Assembly: GCF_016907335.1 (NCBI RefSeq)
Contig: NZ_JAFBBT010000001.1
Coordinates: forward strand, 2,914,001-2,978,000
Source of the DNA: Curtobacterium herbarum
GTDB taxonomy: Bacteria > Actinomycetota > Actinomycetes > Actinomycetales > Microbacteriaceae
Length of the DNA stretch: 64,000 nt
Direction: 5' to 3'
Numbering within the stretch: the stretch's first letter is position 1; the number at the start of each line of letters is the position of its first letter. The translations under genes were made by a program, and so were the position numbers. Under the pieces are notes generated by a model, which saw only the letters and a program-made list of their open reading frames with translations, had not been told where the DNA came from and ran no database searches. Shown in pieces: positions 15,966 to 24,894 of this stretch.

Positions 15966-16954
15966 CGACGCGAACGGTCGTCCTGAACCCGCTCGGCGCG
16001 GCCCTGCTGCACTACCGCCGTGAACTGGTCAGCGTGCTCGAGGCGTCGGGTCAGCCGACCGACGTGCTTGAGTTCCCTGAGCCTTCCGCTGGTGGCGGGT
16101 CTCGCTCACGGTGGGTCCTCCGGTACGTGCAGGCGCTGTGGGAGCTCCGTCGAAGGGGACGCCGACCGTCGCGACCCGCACGCGTCGTGGTCACCTGGCC
16201 CGTGCTCGGGTACGTGGATCTGCTGATCATCGCGGCGTGCTTGCCCGGCGCCTGGTTGACGGTGCACGATCCTGTCCCCCTGGTCCGGTCACTGGGCTAC
16301 GGTCCGGTGTCCCGTTCCTTCGCCCGGCTACTCGGTCGACGCGCGAGGATCATCGTCCTCAGCGAAGCGGCAGCCGACGAGGTCCGCAAGGCGCTGCCGG
16401 CAGCCACACTCGTCCTGTTGCCGCATCCGATCCTGGAACCGGAGATCGGGCGGTCTCGCCCCGAAGACGAGGTCGTGCGGGTGCTCGGTCAGTACAAGGC
16501 CGACAGAGACCTCGACCTCCTCAAGTCGATCGCCGAAGACGGCGCCGCGGGGCGCTACGCGATCACCGGTCGCGGCTGGCCTGCGGTCGAAGGGTGGCAT
16601 GTTGACGATCGCTTCGTGCCCGAGGACGAGCTCGACGATCTGATCCGAAGCGCATCTGTGGTCCTGATCCCCTATCGACGCTTCTTCCAGAGCGGTATCG
16701 CGGTTCGGTGCCTGGAGCTCGGTACACCCGTGGTAGGCCCGAGGAACAGCTCGCTCCGGGCGCTCCTCGCCGCTCACGAGGAGCTGTTGGCGGGTGAGCG
16801 CTCAGCGGATTGGACGCGCGCCGCAGGAGCGGCGATCGATCTCTCTGCAGAGGAGCTGCACGAGCTCAGTCGGGATGCCCGAGAGCGGGCCACGCACCTC
16901 TGGGCTGGCTTTTTGAACAGCCTCGATGAGGGACCGTTCGCGTCGCTCCGGTGA
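15962..16954 (+). CDS. glycosyltransferase (GT-B fold), last in the + operon
   Basis: 330 residues. GWHVDDRFVPEDELDDLIRSA near 207-227 and VVLIPYRRFFQSGIAVRCLELG form the GT-B donor site region, with the exposed SGI and a late E. The N-terminal domain includes VVTWPVLGYVDLLIIAACLPG and HDPVPLVRSLGYG. This pattern resembles glycosyltransferases that act on membrane-bound glycolipids. Starts inside the previous stop (ATGA). An inverted repeat overlaps the stop codon. Confidence 0.75.
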   Translation: MTTRTVVLNPLGAALLHYRRELVSVLEASGQPTDVLEFPEPSAGGGSRSRWVLRYVQALWELRRRGRRPSRPARVVVTWPVLGYVDLLIIAACLPGAWLTVHDPVPLVRSLGYGPVSRSFARLLGRRARIIVLSEAAADEVRKALPAATLVLLPHPILEPEIGRSRPEDEVVRVLGQYKADRDLDLLKSIAEDGAAGRYAITGRGWPAVEGWHVDDRFVPEDELDDLIRSASVVLIPYRRFFQSGIAVRCLELGTPVVGPRNSSLRALLAAHEELLAGERSADWTRAAGAAIDLSAEELHELSRDARERATHLWAGFLNSLDEGPFASLR

Positions 16955-16995
16955 ATTCATTACCTCGATTCACCAGACCTCGGCAATGAACTCAC
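16951..16995 (+). terminator. inverted repeat at the end of the glycosyltransferase operon
   Basis: Arms GTGAATTCATT (16951-16961) and AATGAACTCAC (16985-16995) pair at 10 of 11 positions with a 23-base loop; the left arm contains the stop codon. The gap 16955-17095 is notably more AT-rich than its surroundings. Confidence 0.4.
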
Positions 16996-17095
16996 GCTAA
17001 ACAGTCACTAAAACTGCTGCTCAAGACTAGCGGGTTGCGGCACGCCCTACATCGCAAGTGAGCCAGGAGAGTCGTTCCAACGGGGTGCACTCAGT

Positions 17096-18160
17096 TCAAC
17101 GCGATACTCGTGTCACGTTGCGGCTCGAGATCCGCTTCAACCGCAGCGCTGGCTTCTCAACGAGCCGCCAGGACAACCAAGCGATGCACCACGTGACAGC
17201 GAGAGTCAGCGGGACAAGCCACCATTCACCTGAAAAACCGAAGAAGAGCAGGAGGTTGATGACCAGTACGTGCCAGATGTACGTGCTGTAGCTGAGATCG
17301 CCCACCCTCTCCGTCAGGTGGCCGAGAGCTCGCGGTCCGTGGTAGCCGAAGAAAACGACCATGTAGCTCAACGGGATTGCGATCACGAACGGAGACAAGG
17401 GCCCGAGCACATCCGTATCGAGCGCGAACAGCTTCACTGGGACGTAGATGGCGCAGGCGGCGACGAAGAGCCACCACCGGGCAGGAACGCGTTCGCGGTA
17501 TTTCGCCCAGAATATTCCAGCAGCGAAGAACCCGGCGCGCTCGACGAACGTGTGGTGCGCGATCGCTTCCGCGGTGTGACCGCCGAGCGTGACCCCGATG
17601 CTGATGGCGATGGACACCAGGATGAAGCTGGCGAGCATCTGCAAGAAGCCGAAACGACGAGCGACGAGAACCAGCACCGGGACGATCAGGTAGAAGCTGA
17701 CCTCAGCGGGGATCGTGTACAGCTGACCGTTGATCACGCCTGTGCCCACGTGTTGCCAGGTCGGCGGGTCGTAGTTCGGCAGGAGGAAGAAGGCACTCCC
17801 GAGCCAGACGACCAGCGGGAACTTGAAGAGGCTGGAGAGGGTCACGGCACCGGCTGCGACGAGGACGAGCGGCGCGATCACAGCGAACGCGTAGATACCG
17901 GGCGCGACTCGCAGGTACCGATTCCAGAAGAAATCTCTCCAACGCCCAGTCCGGCTCCACGTCGACTCGCCAGACCGATACACGAGCATGCCGCTCATGA
18001 TGAAGAACATGCCAACGCCGTCGACGAGTTGGGACGCGTTCCACAGGAAGCTCGTGCGGAAGTCGGCTTGGGCGTGAGCGAGGACGACAACGGACGCCGC
18101 GGCAAGGCGCAGGAAATCGAGACTGTTCTCGCGGCTCACGCGGGGCTGTTCGACGGCCAC
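17096..18160 (-). CDS. acyltransferase 3 family membrane protein
   Basis: 354 residues with about ten hydrophobic helices. The N-terminal DFLRLAAASVVVLAHA near 14-29 holds the Arg and His typical of acyltransferase 3/OatA enzymes; SGMLVYRSG near 55-63 and FFWNRYLRVAPGIYAF near 76-91 (R-x-x-R-I/V-x-P-like) are further family motifs. These proteins move acetyl or other acyl groups across the membrane onto surface sugars, so it likely decorates the polysaccharide of this locus. GTG start with an AAGGGG ribosome site. Divergent from the polymerase gene. Confidence 0.85.
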   Translation of the reverse strand: MAVEQPRVSRENSLDFLRLAAASVVVLAHAQADFRTSFLWNASQLVDGVGMFFIMSGMLVYRSGESTWSRTGRWRDFFWNRYLRVAPGIYAFAVIAPLVLVAAGAVTLSSLFKFPLVVWLGSAFFLLPNYDPPTWQHVGTGVINGQLYTIPAEVSFYLIVPVLVLVARRFGFLQMLASFILVSIAISIGVTLGGHTAEAIAHHTFVERAGFFAAGIFWAKYRERVPARWWLFVAACAIYVPVKLFALDTDVLGPLSPFVIAIPLSYMVVFFGYHGPRALGHLTERVGDLSYSTYIWHVLVINLLLFFGFSGEWWLVPLTLAVTWCIAWLSWRLVEKPALRLKRISSRNVTRVSR

Positions 18161-18235
18161 CAGGCCCCTTCCGTCCGGTGGTCAGTAGCCTACGGGCTCT
18201 TCTGAGCGCTTGTCACTGCCTGTAGTGTCGCCCGT

Positions 18236-19657
18236 GTGCAGAGAATCATCGTCGCGGTCGGGGGCGTGCTCGCGACGGCTTTGGCGGCCTACGCGGTCGT
18301 GCAGTCGCCATTGGCGCTCCTCGTGGTGCTCGGCGCAGCGGTCGCTCTCCTGCTCGTGATGCGGCCGACGTGGTCCATCTACCTCGCATTGATCCTGTCG
18401 AGCATCGCACTGCCGGCGTTCCTGCCGACCACCTTCGAGGTCGCTGGCCTCACTCTGCACGCGCACGAACCCTTCCTGCTCGTCGGGCTGGCCTACTCAG
18501 TGGCGAAGTTCCCGGCCAGCCGGCGTGCGAACCTCATCCTGCTCGCCTTCGCCGGGTCGATCGCCGTGGCCTTGCTCGTGGGGTTTGCGCACCAGAATTC
18601 CCTCTCGAAGATCCTCTACGACGTGCGGCCTCTCCTCGAGACCGCTGCCGCCGTGGTCATCGCAAGTCGCGTGTACGGAACCCCCATCGCCGAGCGCTGC
18701 TTCAGAGTTCTTGGCTGGGTGCTGTGGATCTCGGCCGTCGTGACCTTGGCGGGCGCGACGACCGGTCTCGCAGTGGGAGGTCGCACCGAGGACGCGTCAC
18801 TCACGTCGGTGACCGGGGACAGCGCGGCGGCGACGCGTCTCCTCACCGAGGCGACGTTCCCCGCCCTGGCGGTTCTCTGCGGCGTTCTCGCTCTGGCGAT
18901 CGCCAACCGGATACGCGTCCGTGATTCATGGATGCTGAGCACTCCTGCGCTCCTGATCGTCGTGCTCAGCTTCTCCCGAAACTCGATCCTCGCAGTCGCC
19001 GTCGCGATCCTGTTCGCCATGATCGCGAACCGCCGCACAGGGACCTTCATCCGCGGTTCGTTCATTGTCGTCTCGGCGCTGGCGGTGTTCGGTTTACTCG
19101 TTGCGCTCGGCCCCGTGCTGGCGCAACTCCCTGGTGGGGAGTTCATCAACACGCAGGTGCAGAGCTACAGTGACCGAGTCGTAGGGGGGTTGAGTTCCAC
19201 GGTGCAGGCCACCGACCCATCGGTGCAGTTCCGGACACGTGAGAACTCATACCTGCTGCAGGGTTTCTTGTCGTCGCCGGTTTTCGGTCACGGGTTCGGA
19301 TTTGCTTACAAACCTTCGGCGGGTACTGCCAGCTTCCTGTTGGACTACGCCCCGTACTTCGCTCACAACTTCTACGGCTGGCTCGCCGTGAAAGGCGGCG
19401 TACTGAGCATGCTGCTCTTGGTAGCTTCAGTCGGGAGTCCGCTGCTGAGATCGCTTCGGGAAACGTCAAAGACGTCCTTTGCTCTTGGGGCAGCCTTCAC
19501 CGCCATGCTGGCAGTGTCCGTTGTGGCGCCGGTAGCGCTGAGCACGAACTCGGCACTCCTCTTCGGCGGTCTACTCGGAGCCCTCACCGCGGCCACCGAT
19601 CGGTCAGACCGAGTGGAACCGGCAGACGAGCCGGTCCGGGTCTTCGCCTCGCAGTGA
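18236..19657 (+). CDS. O-antigen ligase/polymerase-like membrane protein (Wzy type)
   Basis: 473 residues with about eleven membrane helices spread over the whole length and a larger extracytoplasmic loop near 285-360 (after AQLPGGEFINTQVQSY). In that loop RTRENSYLLQGFLSSPVFGHG is the conserved Wzy_C/O-antigen ligase pattern (G-x-G-F region and nearby Arg). It would polymerise the lipid-linked repeat units on the outer face of the membrane. GTG at 18236 is used; GTG at 18234 is out of frame. The stop converges with the glycosyltransferase gene at 19767. Confidence 0.83.
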   Translation: MQRIIVAVGGVLATALAAYAVVQSPLALLVVLGAAVALLLVMRPTWSIYLALILSSIALPAFLPTTFEVAGLTLHAHEPFLLVGLAYSVAKFPASRRANLILLAFAGSIAVALLVGFAHQNSLSKILYDVRPLLETAAAVVIASRVYGTPIAERCFRVLGWVLWISAVVTLAGATTGLAVGGRTEDASLTSVTGDSAAATRLLTEATFPALAVLCGVLALAIANRIRVRDSWMLSTPALLIVVLSFSRNSILAVAVAILFAMIANRRTGTFIRGSFIVVSALAVFGLLVALGPVLAQLPGGEFINTQVQSYSDRVVGGLSSTVQATDPSVQFRTRENSYLLQGFLSSPVFGHGFGFAYKPSAGTASFLLDYAPYFAHNFYGWLAVKGGVLSMLLLVASVGSPLLRSLRETSKTSFALGAAFTAMLAVSVVAPVALSTNSALLFGGLLGALTAATDRSDRVEPADEPVRVFASQ

Positions 19658-19766
19658 TCCGTCCGCGTTGACCAGAGTGTGCCCTTCAGCGCACCGACAC
19701 GGCACTTGTGCGCGTCCAGCTACCCGTTGACGGGTTCCGTCGGTCCAGAGCCCGTCTCAACGACGC

Positions 19767-20831
19767 TTACCGTCCCCTGGTGCCGCTGGAGGAGGCCGCG
19801 AACTTCGCGAGCTCATCAGCCATCTGCGCGGAGGTGAAGCTCGCGACGACTCGTCGGCGAGCCCGTTCCCCCATAGCTTCTGCTGCAGCGTGGTCCTCGA
19901 GCAGGGTCCCGATCCTTGCTGCCAGGGCACGGTGATCGTTGCACGGCACCAAGAAGCCGGTGTCCCCGTCGCGGACGTAGTCGTCCAGGCCCGGTGTCTC
20001 GGTGATCACCACGGGACGCCCGACCGACATGGCTTCCAGGGAGACGGTCATGCCGGAAGCATGGAGGTTCGGTCGGGTTGCGATCGCGACGACCGATGCT
20101 CGTTCGTACGCCTCCCGCAGCTGTTGGTGCGTCAGGTACGGGACGACCGTGACACCGTCCGGCGGCTGCAGCTGCGTTCGCGACTGGACCGAGACTTCGA
20201 TGCCCGGGTGTTCACGCCGGACGATCTCGATGGCCCGGAACAGCGTCGCGGGGTCCCGGTCACGGTCGCCCCCAGCGCTGAACAGCATGGGCGTGCTCGG
20301 GAACGGCTTCTCGGCGAAGAACTCGTGGTCGACCCCGAAGCGGAGGTACCGGACCGGCGGCCCGCCGGCGCCGAGCCAACGTTCGACGACCTCGACCTGC
20401 GGCTTGCTCAACGTCCACACCAGACTCATCCGACGGAGAGCCAGACGTGAGAGACGTTGCTTCAGCCGAGCAGCCATCGACTCCGGAGGGTCAGTCGCCC
20501 AGATCACGCCGCTCAGGGCGACGTCCGCCGGGTACTGCTCGAGCATCCGGAGCGCCACGTCCTCTTCCCAGCTGAGTGAGATCGTCCTCTGTCCGGGGTC
20601 GCCCTGCGACTCTCGCCGACTGGTCAGAGCACGGAGCAGTCGCAGCGGTCGGAGCGGGCCGACTTCGACAGCTCGTGCTGCCGAGAAGTGTCGCGTGACG
20701 CCGTCCAGTCCGTACGGCCATCGATCGGGGATCAGCCCACTGGCGTGACGCTGCTCCCAGGACGGAACATCCCGTCCCTGAGCGAAGACGATGTTCACCG
20801 CTGGGTCGTGACCGCCGGCTCGTGACGTCAT
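19767..20831 (-). CDS. glycosyltransferase family 4
   Basis: 354 residues. The donor half carries LFSAGGDRDRDPATLFRAIE near 183-202, VSVQSRTQLQ, and then VSLEAMSVGRPVVITETPGLDDYV near 268-291, with the E-x7-E-like pair and the G-L-x-D of GT4 enzymes. The N-terminus is full length for the family. Last gene of the minus-strand operon that begins with the tyrosine kinase; its ATG overlaps the pyruvyl transferase stop. Confidence 0.85.
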   Translation of the reverse strand: MTSRAGGHDPAVNIVFAQGRDVPSWEQRHASGLIPDRWPYGLDGVTRHFSAARAVEVGPLRPLRLLRALTSRRESQGDPGQRTISLSWEEDVALRMLEQYPADVALSGVIWATDPPESMAARLKQRLSRLALRRMSLVWTLSKPQVEVVERWLGAGGPPVRYLRFGVDHEFFAEKPFPSTPMLFSAGGDRDRDPATLFRAIEIVRREHPGIEVSVQSRTQLQPPDGVTVVPYLTHQQLREAYERASVVAIATRPNLHASGMTVSLEAMSVGRPVVITETPGLDDYVRDGDTGFLVPCNDHRALAARIGTLLEDHAAAEAMGERARRRVVASFTSAQMADELAKFAASSSGTRGR

Positions 20832-21901
20832 CGCGCCTCGTCCCGCTGGAGGCGTTCGTCGATCCAGGTCGTCGCTGCCTCGACGTCGTCATCGCTCGAC
20901 ACGAACAGGAAGTCGCCCAGGTCGCCGGTACTCGCGTTCATGACACCGGCGATCTTGCCGTAGTTGTTGTCGGCCACGACGTGGGGCTTCCGCAGCAGGA
21001 GGGCGAGAACGTGAGCGTGGAGGCGATCAGTGGCGATGACCCGGCTTCCTCGGAAGAGACGGAGCCCGTCTCGGAGGTTGAGTCCCGCGAGCGCCCGGTA
21101 GGCAAGCGACATGGCCGGGTAGTACGCCGGGAGCGATGCGAGCACCGGAGCCGCCCGGGCAAGTCCGAGCGGGATCCGAGCCAGCCGCCAGAGCAGCCCG
21201 TCGACGCCGCGCAGCCCCCAGTCGGCCGTGCGGTCACGACGTCCGGGTCGCGTCGGCACGAACCGGCTGATCCCGACCCCGCGCTCGTGGTCTCGCCGCG
21301 CGAGGACCAGTACGTCGGTCGTTCCGTCCTTGCGCACGCCTCCGCTCGCGGGTTGCCACCCGAGAGCGGCGTCGTGGCAGAACTGCACCTGCACATCGGG
21401 AAGGGTCGCTCGTGCGCGGGCGTGGGACTGCCAGTCGCGAACGAGGAGGTGGAAGTCGTCGTGTTGCCCGAACACCGCGTTCGCTCCCGCTGCTGCAGCG
21501 GGATCACGGAACTCGATGGACTGCGGGAGCTGGATCACACGGCGGTTCGGGTAGAGGGACACGATGCGCTCTCGGAACCGCTGGAATTCCGGCCAGAGGT
21601 CACCGAAGTTGCCTCCGCCGTGCAGCAGGATCGGACCGTCGGGAACCAACCTGTCCAGCAGTTCCCGGGAGAATCGCTGGATGTCGGTCCGGTACCGCAC
21701 ACGCAGGCCGAGACTCGCCAGGTGGTCGAGTTCGCCGCGCCAGATCATCGTGTCGCCCACGTTCTGGTGGTTGGGGAAGTCCAGGAGGGCAACGTCCCGG
21801 TGCGGCCCGATGAGCGCCTCCAGGACAGAGCGAGTCTCCTCCCGGAGCTGCTCGAGACTCTGCGGGCGCGCGGCCGTCTCCTCGTCACCTGATCGGTTCA
21901 C
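20828..21901 (-). CDS. polysaccharide pyruvyl transferase family protein
   Basis: 357 residues. The family signature is seen in LLDFPNHQNVGDTMIWRGE near 39-57 (N-x-G-D) and LLHGGGNFGDLWP near 91-103; VIATDRLHAHVLALLL near 294-309 holds the conserved R-L-H of the second half, and VADNNYGKI follows. Such enzymes add a pyruvate ketal from phosphoenolpyruvate to a sugar, giving the polymer negative charge. The GTG at 21901 overlaps the flippase stop (GTGA) and has GGAG just before; an ATG at 21937 is a weaker alternative. Confidence 0.85.
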   Translation of the reverse strand: MNRSGDEETAARPQSLEQLREETRSVLEALIGPHRDVALLDFPNHQNVGDTMIWRGELDHLASLGLRVRYRTDIQRFSRELLDRLVPDGPILLHGGGNFGDLWPEFQRFRERIVSLYPNRRVIQLPQSIEFRDPAAAAGANAVFGQHDDFHLLVRDWQSHARARATLPDVQVQFCHDAALGWQPASGGVRKDGTTDVLVLARRDHERGVGISRFVPTRPGRRDRTADWGLRGVDGLLWRLARIPLGLARAAPVLASLPAYYPAMSLAYRALAGLNLRDGLRLFRGSRVIATDRLHAHVLALLLRKPHVVADNNYGKIAGVMNASTGDLGDFLFVSSDDDVEAATTWIDERLQRDEAR

Positions 21902-23415
21902 AGCTCCAGCTTTCCCATGGTCACGAAACTCCGCCACGGCAACACCTTCCTGAGGAGGACTGCGGTGGCTCCACTCCCGACGAGGAAGGCCACCGCGTTG
22001 AGGATGCCCGAGCCGCGCAGGTCACTCGCCATCGCGACGAGGAGCCACACGCCCACAGCAGCACCGCCGCCCGCTGCGAGGAGCAGCACCGGTCGGGCGA
22101 CCGCGCTGGACCAGTCGCGCAGGGTGAAGCGCAGGACCCGGGCGGCCCGGAAGAGGTAGAACGGTTCGATCACGATCAGCGGCAACGTCAGACCGAGCGC
22201 GATGCCTGGCAGGCCCAGCAGTGCTCCGAAGAGCAGCGACCCGCCGACCGTGAGGACCATCCAGATCAGCTGCGGGATGAAGAACACACCCGGTGCGCCG
22301 GACGCGTCTGCAGCGGGGATCAGCGGCAGGTGGATCGCGTTGACCATGAGGCCGGCGAGGAGCAGGACCATCGTCACGGCGATCGTGTCGATGGGTACGC
22401 CAGGACCGAGCCAGATGCGGACGACGTCCTGCGCTGCGATAATCAGGACGGCGCAACCCGCGACGCTGAGCGACAGGGTCACGAAGCAGATCGACAACAG
22501 TGCCCGTCGCGCTTCGGCAGGTGCAGCCACGTTCAGACGGCTCAGCGCCGGACGGAAGGGATCGTTGGCCCACCCGATGAGTTGTCGGACGCTGGTGTAG
22601 ACCCGGAAGGCAGCGTTGTAGTAGGTGACGTCCTGCGGCCGCAGCGTGATGCCGGCCGCGATGGTCCCCGCCTGCAGCAGCAACGCGCCGACGGCGTTCA
22701 CCGCGAACGACCGCACACTGTACGAGAGCATGTAGCGGAGCGTTCCCCCGGGGAACCCGGCCCACTTCATCTGCGCGAGCTTCCGCGTGCGGACCGTTGC
22801 CCAGGACAAGCAGACCGGCACGATCACGGCGATCGCCTCGGCCATCGCGACGAAGACGATGTCCCGGAGGACCAGGCACGCGACGAGCGTCAGCACGACC
22901 CGGACGAGCACCCCGATCGCCTGGTTGCGTCGCTCGATCGGCAGGAGTCCGGCGCCGTTGAGCGCCGAGCCGAACGGTTTGAGGAGCAGTGCTCCGAGCA
23001 TCGCCACACCCACGAGCAGCAACGTCACGGACTCGGGCTGCGTGAGGACGTCCTGGGCCTTGCCCGACCAGAGGTACAGGTAGGCGACGACCATGAACAC
23101 GGGTGCCACGACCACCAGGGCCAGCGTGTTCCAGATGAGTCCTGCTTGCAGGAACGCCCCGAGGTCGCGCTCCTCACCGCCGGCTCGAGCGCGCGACCCG
23201 AAGTGGACGATCGCAGTGCCGACCCCGAGGTCCGAGTAGTTGAGGTACTGCGCGATCGCCGACACCACGAGCCAGATCCCGTACTGCTCGGCGGACACCG
23301 TGCTGATGATGACGGGCAGCAGGACGATACCGGCGATCAGTCCGGCGACACCGGCGCCGGCGCTGCTGAGGACCCCTGCCAGGCCGCGGTGACCACCGCG
23401 CCCCTTACGGGCCAT
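21898..23415 (-). CDS. polysaccharide flippase (Wzx/MATE-like)
   Basis: 505 residues with 12-14 hydrophobic helices spread evenly. The N-terminal pattern AGVLSSAGAGVAGLIAGIVLL, then STVSAEQYGIWLVVSAIAQYLNYSD..G, is typical of the PST family, where the Y-G-x-W segment after helix 1 is conserved. It would flip undecaprenyl-linked repeat units to the outer face. The ATG at 23415 overlaps the priming transferase stop (TGATG); an in-frame TTG one codon earlier is less likely. Confidence 0.87.
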   Translation of the reverse strand: MARKGRGGHRGLAGVLSSAGAGVAGLIAGIVLLPVIISTVSAEQYGIWLVVSAIAQYLNYSDLGVGTAIVHFGSRARAGGEERDLGAFLQAGLIWNTLALVVVAPVFMVVAYLYLWSGKAQDVLTQPESVTLLLVGVAMLGALLLKPFGSALNGAGLLPIERRNQAIGVLVRVVLTLVACLVLRDIVFVAMAEAIAVIVPVCLSWATVRTRKLAQMKWAGFPGGTLRYMLSYSVRSFAVNAVGALLLQAGTIAAGITLRPQDVTYYNAAFRVYTSVRQLIGWANDPFRPALSRLNVAAPAEARRALLSICFVTLSLSVAGCAVLIIAAQDVVRIWLGPGVPIDTIAVTMVLLLAGLMVNAIHLPLIPAADASGAPGVFFIPQLIWMVLTVGGSLLFGALLGLPGIALGLTLPLIVIEPFYLFRAARVLRFTLRDWSSAVARPVLLLAAGGGAAVGVWLLVAMASDLRGSGILNAVAFLVGSGATAVLLRKVLPWRSFVTMGKLEL

Positions 23416-24881
23416 CAATACGCCCCACTACTGTGGAGGACGGCTCGGAGGGTCTTCCAGAGGATCACGATGTCGGCGACCATCGACCAGTTCTCGACGT
23501 AGTAGAGGTCGAGACGGACCGAGTCCTCCCACGACAGGTCGGACCGCCCGCTGACCTGCCACAACCCGGTCATGCCCGGCTTGACGAGGAAACGGCGGTG
23601 CACGTGCTGGTCGTAGCGCGCGACCTCACGGCTGAGCGGCGGGCGCGGCCCGACCAACGACATGTCGCCGATGAGGACGTTGAACAGCTGCGGCACCTCG
23701 TCCAGGCTGTACCGCCGCATGAACGCCCCGACCCGGGTGACGCGGGGGTCGTTCTTCATCTTGAACAGCACGTCGTTGCCCGCAGCCCGGTCCAGCTGGC
23801 TGAGCTCCTGCAGGCGGGCTTCGGCGTCGACGACCATGGACCGGAACTTGATCATCCGGAAGGTGCTGCCGTTCAGACCGACGCGTTCCTGGCGGAAGAA
23901 CACCGGCCCCGGCGACGTGGTCTTCACCAGCACGGCCAGGACGAGCAGGACGGGCGACAGGACCAGGATGAGCAGCGTCGAGCCGATCATGTCGAAGGCC
24001 CGCTTCGTGTAGAGCTTGCGGCCGGTGTAGGTCGGCGTCTCGACGTGGATGAGCGGCAGACCCTGCACCGGGCGGGTGTGGATGCGGGGACCGCCGATGT
24101 CGGTCAGGCTCGGGGCGACGACCAGGTGCTGGCGGCCGGGCTCGAGCGACCAGCTGAGCTGGCGGACGCGTTCCGGCGGCAGGTCGTCGGCGCTGGTGAT
24201 GACGACGGTGTCGGCCCCGGTGGTGGCGAGGGCGGCGGTGAGGTCGTCGAAGCCGCCGAAGCTCGGCACGGTCGAGCCGGGCAGGACGCCGTGGGTGCCG
24301 GCGGAGACGGCTGCTCCGACGACCCGGTAGCCGGCTTCCGGGGACCGGCCGAGCTCGCGGGCCAGGTGCAGCACGCTGCTCGTCGAGCCGACGAGCAGGA
24401 CCTTGGCCGAGTAGTTGCCACGCTTGCGCTCGGCGACCAGCCACTGGCGCCAGATCCACCGCGAGGTGAGCAGGACCAGGATGCCGACGGGGAACGCGAT
24501 GAGGATGTAGCCGCGGGCCAGGTCGACGTGCAGCAGGAACGCGACGATCGCCAGGAAGCCGAAGACGCGCACGCTGGCGTCGGCGACCAGGCGGTACTCG
24601 GTGCTGCCGACACCGATCACGCGGTGTCCGCGGGTGTCGTAGAGCGCCAGGGCGGTCATCCAGACGACGATCACGACGATCGAGATGCCGGTGTAGCTCA
24701 GGCGCAGGTCGGCCGTGTTGGTGGCCAGGTTGGAGTCCAGGCCGAGCCAGGCGATCTGCACGCCGAACACGACCCAGAACAGGGCGAGCAGGTCGGTGAC
24801 CAGGACACGGCGCGAGAACGACCGGCTCCACTCCTCGGTGGACCCTGTCGACGGGGAGACCCGCACCGCGCCCGCGGTCAT
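23415..24881 (-). CDS. priming undecaprenyl-phosphate glycosyl-1-phosphate transferase
   Basis: 488 residues. The first part has four or five helices and a Rossmann-like segment (AKVLLVGSTSSVLHLAREL near 160), as in WcaJ/PssY-type proteins. The catalytic domain begins at KRAFDMIGSTLLILVLSP near 286 and includes PGPVFFRQERVGLNG, FRMIKFRSM, SLDEVPQLFNVLIGDMSLVG and KPGMTGLWQVSGRS, all bacterial sugar transferase motifs with the Asp-Glu pair. It starts each repeat unit by moving a sugar-1-phosphate to undecaprenyl phosphate. ATG at 24881 chosen; GTG at 24890 is possible. Confidence 0.9.
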   Translation of the reverse strand: MTAGAVRVSPSTGSTEEWSRSFSRRVLVTDLLALFWVVFGVQIAWLGLDSNLATNTADLRLSYTGISIVVIVVWMTALALYDTRGHRVIGVGSTEYRLVADASVRVFGFLAIVAFLLHVDLARGYILIAFPVGILVLLTSRWIWRQWLVAERKRGNYSAKVLLVGSTSSVLHLARELGRSPEAGYRVVGAAVSAGTHGVLPGSTVPSFGGFDDLTAALATTGADTVVITSADDLPPERVRQLSWSLEPGRQHLVVAPSLTDIGGPRIHTRPVQGLPLIHVETPTYTGRKLYTKRAFDMIGSTLLILVLSPVLLVLAVLVKTTSPGPVFFRQERVGLNGSTFRMIKFRSMVVDAEARLQELSQLDRAAGNDVLFKMKNDPRVTRVGAFMRRYSLDEVPQLFNVLIGDMSLVGPRPPLSREVARYDQHVHRRFLVKPGMTGLWQVSGRSDLSWEDSVRLDLYYVENWSMVADIVILWKTLRAVLHSSGAY

Positions 24882-24894
24882 CTCGACCACCGGC